Source of the DNA: Shewanella halifaxensis HAW-EB4
GTDB taxonomy: Bacteria > Pseudomonadota > Gammaproteobacteria > Enterobacterales > Shewanellaceae
Reading direction: 5' to 3'
Length of the DNA stretch: 64,000 nucleotides
NCBI RefSeq assembly: GCF_000019185.1
Contig: NC_010334.1
Location: forward strand, 744,001 to 808,000
The position numbers and the translations under genes are program-made. The notes below the pieces were generated by a model. It saw nothing but the letters and a program-made list of their open reading frames with translations, was not told where the DNA came from and did not search any database. Shown one piece after another: positions 27,917 to 36,900 of the stretch; the stretch's first letter is position 1, and each line of letters begins with the position of its first letter.

Positions 27917-29317
27917 ATGGGGTCAAAATCTACACTCATTATTAACGGCACCCTTGTCGACGCCCAGAAACAGTCACAGCAACAACTGCTCATTATTGAT
28001 GGCAAAATTGCAGCCGTCGACAAGGTGATCACTGATTACCCCGTTGATACCGAGGTTATAGACGCATCAGGTCTTTATGTGATGCCTGGTGGTATCGATG
28101 TACACACCCATTTTAATATCGATGTGGGCATCGCTCGTAGTGTCGATGATTTTTATACCGGGACTCGCTCTGCGGCCTGCGGTGGCACCACCATGATTAT
28201 CGATCATATGGGCTTTGGACCGAAAGGTTGCGATCTTTTTCACCAGCTTAAGGTCTATAAAGGGTTTGCTAAAGACAAGGCGGTAATCGATTACAGCTTT
28301 CATGGGGTGATCCAACATATCAATGATGAAGTTATCGAAGATATGCATGCCATGGTACATCGTGAGGGGATCTCAAGTTTTAAACTTTATCTGACTTATA
28401 ATTATAAGCTCGATGACACGGGTGCCTTGCAGGCCCTTAATCGCCTCAACCAAGTTCAAGCCTTAACTGCTGTGCATCCCGAAAATGATGCGGCTATCGC
28501 TTTAAAACGCAGCCAACTAATAAAAGCAGGTAAAACCTCAGCTAAATATCATGCGATCAGTCGTCCATTAGAGTGTGAAGCTGAAGCGATTGCTCGGATG
28601 ATTAATTTGGCAAAACTTGCCGATGATGCGCCGCTTTATATTGTTCATCTCTCCAATGGTCTAGGGCTGGATTATATCCGCTTGGCAAAGCAGAATCAGC
28701 AAGCAGTATGGAGCGAAACGTGCCCACAATACCTACTTCTTGATGACAAGCTTTATGAAAATGAGGATGGTGCTAAATATTTAATGAGCCCACCACTTAG
28801 GCCCAAGGCTGAGCTAGAGAAACTCTGGCAAGGCGTCGAAGATGGCAGCATAGATACGGTTGCGACTGACCACTGTGCTTTTTCCTATAAAGAGCAAAAA
28901 GTATCAGGTAATGATGACTTTTCTGTTTGCCCAAATGGCATGCCAGGAGTTGAAACCCGTATGCCGCTGCTGTTTTCAGAGGGAGTGATGTCGGGAAGAA
29001 TTACCCCAGAAAAATTCGTTGAAATAACTAGCTTTAAACCTGCAAAACTGTTCGGCCTTTATCCACAAAAAGGCTGCCTTCTACCCGGTTCCGATGCGGA
29101 TATTGTGTTATTCAATCCGGAACTTAAGGTCCATATCAGTCATGAAAACCTACATGACAATAGTGACTATACCCCTTATGAATCACACCAAGTGAACGGA
29201 TGGCCCGTCATGACTATCAGTCGTGGAGAAGTCGTGGCATGTAATGGTGAGTTTCTCGGGAAAGCCGGTGCTGGTCAATTTGTGCATCGTTTGCCATTCG
29301 ATAAAAACAAAATCTAA
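27917..29317 (+). CDS. hyuA: Hydantoinase/dihydropyrimidinase-type cyclic amidohydrolase HyuA
   Basis: 466 residues (E. coli HyuA/YgeZ 461). Binuclear zinc amidohydrolase motifs: GGIDVHTHFNID for the first two His ligands, the carbamylated bridging lysine K156 in SSFKLYLTY, and ATDHCAFSYKEQ for the late Asp. It opens a cyclic ureide ring, here presumably a hydantoin-like purine fragment. The ribosome site CAGGAG precedes the ATG. It lies 200 bp after ygeY and 81 bp before yqeA on the same strand. Confidence 0.92.
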   Translation: MGSKSTLIINGTLVDAQKQSQQQLLIIDGKIAAVDKVITDYPVDTEVIDASGLYVMPGGIDVHTHFNIDVGIARSVDDFYTGTRSAACGGTTMIIDHMGFGPKGCDLFHQLKVYKGFAKDKAVIDYSFHGVIQHINDEVIEDMHAMVHREGISSFKLYLTYNYKLDDTGALQALNRLNQVQALTAVHPENDAAIALKRSQLIKAGKTSAKYHAISRPLECEAEAIARMINLAKLADDAPLYIVHLSNGLGLDYIRLAKQNQQAVWSETCPQYLLLDDKLYENEDGAKYLMSPPLRPKAELEKLWQGVEDGSIDTVATDHCAFSYKEQKVSGNDDFSVCPNGMPGVETRMPLLFSEGVMSGRITPEKFVEITSFKPAKLFGLYPQKGCLLPGSDADIVLFNPELKVHISHENLHDNSDYTPYESHQVNGWPVMTISRGEVVACNGEFLGKAGAGQFVHRLPFDKNKI

Positions 29318-29398
29318 TTAGTCATTATCTGTCATCTCTATCACTTAGCAAAGAATGAATTAAAGTAGAGCTAAGTGACAGAAAATTAAGGAATATCT

Positions 29399-30328
29399 AT
29401 GAAACCTATTGCTGTTGTTGCCCTTGGTGGTAACGCCTTACTACGTCGTGGCGATGCCCCGAGTTTTCAAAATCAATTGGCTAATATCAAGATCGCTGCA
29501 GTGGCTATCGCCGAAATCGCCAAAGAATACCGTGTGGCGATTGTTCATGGTAATGGACCGCAAGTGGGTTTGATTTCATTGCAAAATTTGTCCTATAAAG
29601 ACGTTGCTCCTTACCCGCTAGATGTATTGGGCGCCGAAAGTGAGGGGATGATTGGCTATATGCTGGCCCAAGAGCTGCAAAATGTGATGCCTCACAGTGA
29701 GGTCTCTACTATTTTGACCCGCATCGAAGTCGACTCACAAGATCCTAGCATGTTGGATCCGACCAAGTTTGTAGGCCCTGTATATAATGAAGATGAGGCA
29801 GGTCTCTTAGCCGAAGCCAATAACTGGATCATGAAACGCGACGGTGATTATGTTCGCCGTGTGGTACCGTCACCAAAGCCGATGAGCATATTGGATCGTT
29901 CTTCTATCAACACCCTGTTGGGTTCTGGCCATATTGTTATCTGTTGTGGCGGTGGTGGTATTCCTGTGTGCAAGAGTGATCATGGCTATATCGGCGTCGA
30001 AGGTGTTATTGATAAAGATCTGTCTGCTACCTTGCTTGCCAAGCAATTGAAAGCCGATAAATTGCTGATCCTTACCGATGCTGATGCCGTTTACCTTGAT
30101 TGGGGCACTGAAAATCAAAGGGCACTGCACCGTACAACACCAGAAGAGTTGAGTCAGTACAGCTTTGCTGCAGGCTCCATGGGGCCAAAAGTTGAAGCGG
30201 TTACCGACTTTGCTTTGTCGGGTGGCAAAGCCTATATCGGTGCGCTTGAGCATGGACTCGATGTATTAGCAGAGCGTTCAGGAACCTGCGTTAGCCTTAT
30301 GAAGGCAGCTTGTCACTTGAAAGTTTAA
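29399..30328 (+). CDS. yqeA: Carbamate kinase YqeA
   Basis: 309 residues (E. coli YqeA 310). Amino-acid kinase fold with VALGGNALLRRGD at the N-terminus, VHGNGPQVG, and the late LTDADAVYLDWG motif. It transfers phosphate from carbamoyl phosphate to ADP, leaving ammonia and CO2. As the last gene of the ygeW-hyuA string it fits as the ATP-yielding step that consumes the carbamoyl phosphate released by YgeW. Confidence 0.93.
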   Translation: MKPIAVVALGGNALLRRGDAPSFQNQLANIKIAAVAIAEIAKEYRVAIVHGNGPQVGLISLQNLSYKDVAPYPLDVLGAESEGMIGYMLAQELQNVMPHSEVSTILTRIEVDSQDPSMLDPTKFVGPVYNEDEAGLLAEANNWIMKRDGDYVRRVVPSPKPMSILDRSSINTLLGSGHIVICCGGGGIPVCKSDHGYIGVEGVIDKDLSATLLAKQLKADKLLILTDADAVYLDWGTENQRALHRTTPEELSQYSFAAGSMGPKVEAVTDFALSGGKAYIGALEHGLDVLAERSGTCVSLMKAACHLKV

Positions 30329-30341
30329 GCTAACCAACAGC

Positions 30342-30370
30342 GCTAGCATCTGTAAGGATGCTAGCCTTTA
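30342..30370 (+). terminator. Hairpin terminator after yqeA
   Basis: GCTAGCATC, loop TGTAAG, GATGCTAGC, then CTTTAAA. Strong stem, weak T-tract. Confidence 0.7.
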
Positions 30371-30633
30371 AATGAAGTTAGATTCTATTTTTAGCTCATA
30401 GCTCATCTGTTATTCCCCCCAATGAAGCCCGCCTCTACATTGAGATCAATTATCAGCCTCTTGTTCAAAGTAGAACTGCACCACTAATTTCAGTATACCC
30501 AGCCTCCATATACGATACTTCTGCGATAAGCCGCAAGTACACTCCCAGTCGGAACGACAATGTCCTACATGCCCCCTCAGTCACAAGACATTTATTATTA
30601 ATGTTAGTGACACTCCTTGTCTTTTTAAGTGCT

Positions 30634-30918
30634 TATACCAATTGCATTAAATATTTAATCAATTCAGAAGCGCTCAAGCTTTTCAATTCAAGGCGCATGG
30701 ACGACAGAATGGTTATTCCCTTGTGAGTCGATGCAAAGCAGAAGTGGAATGCTTGAGCGCTTCCCACAGGGTGGCTGATGTTAAAAGCAAGTGGCAAAGC
30801 ACTGCATGCTGCGCCGGAAACTCTTGATATAGAATAACTATTAGCTTCAAGTTCCCAGCTTGACTTCAGCGCTTTGAATTCCCACTGAATGAACAGATAC
30901 TTAATGCAATTGGTATTA
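30634..30918. mobile_element. MITE-like palindromic repeat element, about 285 bp
   Basis: The ends are perfect 16-bp inverted repeats: ATACCAATTGCATTAA at 30635-30650 and its complement at 30901-30916. Internal segments also pair imperfectly: GCGCTCAAGC at 30671 with GCTTGAGCGC at 30752, and AATTCAAGGCGC with GCGCTTTGAATT. No open frame or transposase is present. This is the form of a non-autonomous miniature element or large palindromic repeat. A degenerate relative sits at 12669-12798. The flanks 30371-30633 and 30919-31078 hold nothing else recognisable except a short repeat at 30458-30486 (see findings). Confidence 0.65.
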
Positions 30919-31078
30919 TAGAGCTGTCTAAGTCGTCCTTGGCGCTAGCATCCACCTTTATTCCAGTTAAATGTCTGTTGAAACAGCGGCTGCAGGGCAG
31001 TAGTGATTGGCTGCAGGATAACGGGATAGTCATGGATAATAAGGGGTAGTAAGGGATTGCAGAATGTCAGCCACTAAA

Positions 31079-31113
31079 AAAGCCAGCTCAGTTTAATCAA
31101 CTGAACTGGCTTT
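31079..31113 (-). terminator. Intrinsic terminator of the PFOR/GltD-NfnA operon
   Basis: AAAGCCAGCTCAGTT pairs with AACTGAACTGGCTTT (one mismatch, loop TAATC). The minus strand continues with six T. Confidence 0.88.
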
Positions 31114-31171
31114 ATCTTTTCTTAAAGCTTACTACTTGAAGCTATTCGTTTTGGGCCTTACAGCGATAAGG

Positions 31172-33910
31172 TTACTCCTCAATAAACTTATGTTTGATCT
31201 GGCTGCGACGCTCTTGAGTTTTAAACTGATTAAAGCGTGGTAGTAACTTATCCCAGTCGATAATGTGACTATCAATTTCAGGGCCATCGATACAGGCGTG
31301 TTTGCGCACTAGCTTGCCATTCTCCATGACCGGCACCATACAGGCACCGCACATACCCGTGGCATCGACCATGATGGCGTTTAAGCTTGCAACAGTAGGC
31401 ACTTTATAGCCTAAAGTCTGATCGCTGACGGCACGCATCATCATAGGTGGGCCGATGGTGACGACTTCTGCTATCGGTTCACCTTTTCCATCTCGATGGT
31501 TTTCAAGCATGCCTTCAAGCGGCGTAGTCACAAAGCCCTTGATACCGAAGCTGCCATCGTTACTGGCGTAGATCACCTCAAACTGCTCGCCGTATTGCGC
31601 CCGAAGTACCTCAACCTTGTCACCTTCATCAGTCCAGAAGCGTTGCTCGATGCCTCTGAAGCCGGAGATTAAAGTGACCTTGTTACCTAACTCTAAGTGA
31701 GCTCGCATGATGGGGTGTACTGCGGGTAGGCCTACGCCACCTGCAGCAAACACCACTCGCTTTTCTTCATGCTGCTTCACATGGCTAGGTTGACCCAGTG
31801 GGCCAGCGATAGCGGTGAAGCAGTCGCCTTCCTGCATCTGGTTGATAAGGTTTGAGCTGCTACCCAGACCTTGTATCACTAGAACGATAGTCCCTTTATC
31901 TGCATCCCAGTCGGCAAGTGTCAGTGGGATAAGCTCGCCTTTCTCGGTCGCGAGTACCCGCACAAACTGTCCAGCTTTGGCTGAGCGCGCAATAAAGGGC
32001 GCATTGATAGTGAACTCGACAATCTCGTCGGTTAACTGACGACGACCGACGATCTTAGATGGCATCTGACCAATATCGGTATAGGCTTTCGCCGCTGCGA
32101 CCATGGTTTGGATCTCTTTAGGATTGAAATCCAAGCTCTTGATGATCTCTTTCGCTGCTGCCTGACCATCTCCAGCGGCTTTAATCGCCGTTGAGCCACC
32201 ACGGGTAGCATCACCGCCACTGTAAATGCCAGCAAGTGAGGTCTCTTGCGAGTCCTTCTTGACCACTAATGTGCCCCATTTAGAGGTTTCAAGTTGTGGC
32301 TCGGCATCTTTAACAATGGGGTTAGAGTCGTTACCCAGCGCCATAATGGCAAGGTCTATCTTCATTCGCTCAGTTTCACCGGTGCGCTGCGGACGACAGC
32401 GTCCCGATGCATCGGGCTCACCCAATGTCATCAGATCAAGCGTTGCACTGGACAGAACATGGTTTTTATCGCCATGGAACTCACTTGGTGAGCAGAGCTC
32501 TTTAACCACGATGCCCTCCTCGAGAGCATGGTGTAGCTCCTCGACACGTGCCGGCATCTGATCTTTAGTACGGCGATAGACGATGGTGACATTAGCGCCT
32601 AAACGGCAAGCGGTACGCGCGGCATCCATAGCGGTATTACCACCACCGATAATCACCACCTCTTTACCGTCAACATCCGGAAGCGGTGTCTCATAATCGT
32701 CTTTGTGAGCCTGCATCAAGTTGACGCGAGTTAGAAACTCGTTAGCTGACATAATGTTATTGAGATGCTCACCGGGCACATTCATAAAGCGCGGTAGACC
32801 TGCGCCTGTACCAACAAACACGCGGGCAAAGCCTGCACGCTTAAGATCGGCAAAGGTTGCGGTTTTACCCGCGATATAGTTAGTCACAAATTGTCCGCCA
32901 AGGGCTTTAATCTTGGCGACGACGTCATCAATTAACTGGTTCGGTAGACGGAACTCAGGAATACCGTAACGCAGCACGCCGCCTAAGGCGTGGAAGGCTT
33001 CAAATACGGTTACCGGATGCCCCGCGCTGGCCAGCAGGTAGGCGTTGATAAGCCCTGATGGGCCAGAGCCTATGATGGCGATAGGTGGCTTGTTAGCCGC
33101 GACCCAAGGGTTAACCATGCACTCTTGGGGGAGGTCGGTGCCTAACTCACGCTCACGCTGAGGCAGGAACCACTCGAGTTGTCCTATCTCAATTGGACGC
33201 TCGTTGTGGGTACACACACCTTGGCACTGCAGCTCTTGCGGGCAGACTCGGCCGGTCATATTCGGTAGCGGATTGGCTTCGCGAATGAGATCAAATGCGG
33301 CTCTGAGCTTTCCTTCTCCCATCAGGTTTAATACCTCGGGGATATGGATCTTAACCGGGCAGCCGCCATCACTCTCGGCCTGCTCTTCGCCTTTATCGTT
33401 GCACACCGGAACACCGATCTCACAGGGTCTGTCTTCACACTGCTTATCACGAATAACTTCTAGCCAGACAAATAGCTCCACTTCACGCAGGCTATAACCT
33501 AGCCCCATATAGCCAAGGTAGCCTTGGGTTACGAGGTCAAAGTCACGGCGTCGCTCCTCGGCTGGGCGCACATAAGGCGGAATATTGTTCTTGCCTGGCC
33601 AGCCTTCTGACAAACCTTTGAACATAGGGTAGCGATCACTTAGGTGCTGATCGATACCTTGAATAAAGGTGCGTTTCTGCTTTAGCGGAATTCGCCATAG
33701 ATAGCGCTGCAACGAGACACTAAGATCATTATCTTGTAGCAGCAGCTCCCATAACTTAGTTGTAAAGGCCGCGTTTAACTTGCCATTTTTCATGGTTTGA
33801 CGAATAGCTTGCATGCTGTCATCAATCACCATCTGCTGGAAGCGTTGGGGATCTTGCTCCATCTTCTGCATCAGCAAGTCACGCTGGGATTGCGATAAAG
33901 AAACAGTCAT
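31172..33910 (-). CDS. GltD-NfnA fusion flavoprotein (NfnBA-type ferredoxin/NAD(P)H oxidoreductase)
   Basis: 912 residues. Residues 1-110 are an unassigned extension. About 115-600 resemble GltD/NfnB: Cys-rich segment around CPVKIHIPEV and GRVCPQELQCQGVC (likely [4Fe-4S] sites), FAD motif IIGSGPSGL (near 276), and NAD(P) motif VIIGGGNTAMDAART (near 420). About 620-890 resemble NfnA/PyrK: FAD region, AAGGVGLPAVHPI (near 722), and a C-terminal [2Fe-2S] motif MCGACM...HACIDGPEID (near 853-880). In NfnAB these two are separate subunits that couple NADH, NADPH and ferredoxin. Here they are one chain in the order B-A. The PFOR-like gene lies 2 bp upstream on the same strand, so the two are surely co-expressed. 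Bifurcation is inferred, not shown. Confidence 0.82.
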   Translation of the reverse strand: MTVSLSQSQRDLLMQKMEQDPQRFQQMVIDDSMQAIRQTMKNGKLNAAFTTKLWELLLQDNDLSVSLQRYLWRIPLKQKRTFIQGIDQHLSDRYPMFKGLSEGWPGKNNIPPYVRPAEERRRDFDLVTQGYLGYMGLGYSLREVELFVWLEVIRDKQCEDRPCEIGVPVCNDKGEEQAESDGGCPVKIHIPEVLNLMGEGKLRAAFDLIREANPLPNMTGRVCPQELQCQGVCTHNERPIEIGQLEWFLPQRERELGTDLPQECMVNPWVAANKPPIAIIGSGPSGLINAYLLASAGHPVTVFEAFHALGGVLRYGIPEFRLPNQLIDDVVAKIKALGGQFVTNYIAGKTATFADLKRAGFARVFVGTGAGLPRFMNVPGEHLNNIMSANEFLTRVNLMQAHKDDYETPLPDVDGKEVVIIGGGNTAMDAARTACRLGANVTIVYRRTKDQMPARVEELHHALEEGIVVKELCSPSEFHGDKNHVLSSATLDLMTLGEPDASGRCRPQRTGETERMKIDLAIMALGNDSNPIVKDAEPQLETSKWGTLVVKKDSQETSLAGIYSGGDATRGGSTAIKAAGDGQAAAKEIIKSLDFNPKEIQTMVAAAKAYTDIGQMPSKIVGRRQLTDEIVEFTINAPFIARSAKAGQFVRVLATEKGELIPLTLADWDADKGTIVLVIQGLGSSSNLINQMQEGDCFTAIAGPLGQPSHVKQHEEKRVVFAAGGVGLPAVHPIMRAHLELGNKVTLISGFRGIEQRFWTDEGDKVEVLRAQYGEQFEVIYASNDGSFGIKGFVTTPLEGMLENHRDGKGEPIAEVVTIGPPMMMRAVSDQTLGYKVPTVASLNAIMVDATGMCGACMVPVMENGKLVRKHACIDGPEIDSHIIDWDKLLPRFNQFKTQERRSQIKHKFIEE

Positions 33911-33912
33911 AG

Positions 33913-36900
33913 TTACACTCCTGCAGTTGCTGGTGCGTTAAAGTGAATGATCTCGGCATCGCATTCATCGACGATACGCTTGGCTCTTCTAACAAGATCA
34001 TCCGTTAGCGCGACACTGTCGACAGCTCCAGGGATCACCTGAGCAACCACTTTAGCTTCACCGTTACAGATAATGGTGGTTTTTTCGAATAGCTCACTCA
34101 CCTGTTGGTAGCAAGATTTGCAATCGTTACACTCGGCTTGCTCCTCTTCGCTGATAACAACGATAGGCTGATTGCCGCCTGCAGCAGGCGCATCATTTGC
34201 GCTGCTATCTAGCTGAGTCACTGGGATACGATTGCCTGCAGCAAGAGCGCTGGAAGAGACTGTATCAGCGGTCATGGCAAGTTCAGCTAGGCCGTTAGCC
34301 ATGCTGTCGATAGCGATCTCTTTCTCATCCATAGCTTGCTCGTAGCGTTGACGCCATTGCTCAAGTTGCTGCTGGTAGCTAAGCTCAACCTGCTTCATAT
34401 GTTGGCCACTTAGGTACTGCAGCATCTTCCAGTTACGAAGGCGCTCTTCACAAAGGGCGACGAGGGAATCGACTATGCCTAGCTGGATAAGGTGCTGCTG
34501 CTTATCTGTAGCCCAGATCACTGGAGTCTTACCCGCACGCTCTGATTTGCTGAGCTTAAGGTATTCAGCGACCTCAACAACATCATCGCTTTCGCTAACG
34601 ACTCTGAACTGCTTCTTGAAACGTCCCTCAAATAGGGCGAAATCGGCTGGGGTAAACGGCACCTGCTTAAGCTGCGTCATGCCATCGCTATCGACGTAAG
34701 TGATAGTTTGGGTTGCCCAGTCTTGGTCTCCCTCAGGGTTTCCGTCTAGTGAGAAGCGCTCGGCTAAGGTTTCACCCTTGCGTGGGTCGTGGATAAATAC
34801 CGGGTTCATGCGGCTCTCAACTGCTAAGCGAGAGTGGCGTGTACTAGCATCATCGGCGATACCGTGTTCACCCATACAGGGGGTGTAAACATCTAGCAAT
34901 GCAGGCGCACCTTGATAGTTTACATACTCTATTAGGCTCGACATAAAGTGACCCTGCAGCGCAGTAGAGGTTTGAATAACCATCACTTTCGGGTGGAAGC
35001 TGGCGATAATACCTAGCTCTTTCCGCACCTCTTGCTTACCGCTGTGAGCTTTACCAACACGGCTCAAGTCAGAGTCCTGTCCGGTAAAGCTTGATGTTGA
35101 AGCCTGGCCACCGGTATTTGAGTAACTACCAGTATTGAGTACAAGCACTTTAATCGGAGTCGATGTAGTCAGTAGGCGAGATAACGCGCCAAAACCGATA
35201 TCGTAGGTGGCACCATCACCACCAACACTAAATACCGTTGGAAGTAGGGCAAGCTCACTGTCGCTAAGACCTGCCCACTCAAGGTAGCGAAGCTGTTTGT
35301 CATGAACTTCAGGATCATATTGATCGTTAATATCTAGCTTGGCACTACGAACCGCTTTAATTTGCGCAAGCTGGTTGACAACTTCACCCTCAAACAAGCC
35401 TTTAGCGATAGCTGGCGTGTCTTGGAACAAGCTGTTGATCCATGGATCTTGGTACGGGTTTGATGGGAAGGTCGATGCATAAACACTACTACAACCTGTA
35501 GCATTAGCGATCAGTGCATCCGAAGGACCTTTGCCCGTTGGCCCCTGCTCAAATAGATAGAGACGCTTATCTAGCTGGGCGATAGTTTGCTCGATACGCG
35601 CTAAGCGCTGTGGATCGCTGTTATCTGTAGCATTATCGGCCAGAAGGCTAGCTTTCTTAGCCTCTAGTTGCTCAAGTAACTCCTCAAGCTGAACGATATG
35701 TGCCTTATAGCGCTGCTGCTGTAGCGCGCGGTTAATCGAAGTCACTAGACGAAGTGCGGTTACCTCGCCACAACCACGACAGGCACCATGGCCCGAGCTC
35801 ATGGCGTAGTAGTTATTGCGATCGAGTAGTAGTCGCTTGGCTTCACTCGCATTTTGGGTTGCCTGCTCGAGGAAGCGAATTGGCGTATTGGGTAGCTCGG
35901 CCAAGGTATCGAAGTGCTGCTGAATTTCATTGCATAGCTCTGTAGTTTGGCGCACTTTTGATAGCGACTTAGGGCCACATACATCGACACACTCCATACA
36001 GCCAGTACACTTGCTCGGATCGACCGCTAGGCTAAATAACCCGCCAGAGCCTGGAATATCATTTTCCATCGCGTCGAAAAATGGCTTAGTGAAACTCATA
36101 GGCATAGTTTCAAGTACTACGCACATACCGGCGATATGCTTAACAGCTGGACCGCTAAAGGCCATCTTATCGACAACGGTTGCTACAATTTGTGGCAACG
36201 AAGCTGACTCGCCTTTAGCAAGGTTGCGGTAGTGATGACGAATACCGTCACAGATAGGTTGGATCTGTGATTTCGCCTGCTCAAGCTGCGCGGGTGGGAT
36301 CTCTAGCTTGTTAAGGGCGTGGGTCAGTAGGTCGTGTAGCTCATAGATCCCGTTCGGGATCGCACCATCTGGACAGGCAATCGTACACTCCATACAGCCG
36401 GTACAGCTATCTGGATCAAACTTAGGCACATTGAGGCGGAACAGTCCCTTATCTTTAGTAATCGCACTTGAAGGCGGGATAAACATACCTGAACCTGGAA
36501 TGACAGGTGCATCACCGATAGTGCCATCGGCGTATTTCTTACCGGCGATATTGTCGAAGTAGCTCTGGTCAAATAGGCCACAACTTGCCTGAGTTGATCG
36601 CTTCTGTTGTTTAGAGATGACGGTTGATGCTGCAGACTTATCTTCAAAATCAGCATAGTTAACGGCCTGAGTCGCCTCGATACCATCGTTGATCACCGCC
36701 ATATTACCGGCAACAATCTTCTCGCCCTTAGCACCAAACTTCTTGTTGATCTGCTTCTCGATACGCTCAAGCATCTGCAGTGGATCGGTGTCACCTGTCA
36801 CCTGATCGGCATGGCCTGATAGTGCACCAATAAAGGCGATACCCATCATACGGATCTCAAGATCAGGTGTCGGTGCATGCTTACGTGCTACTTCAAAAGC

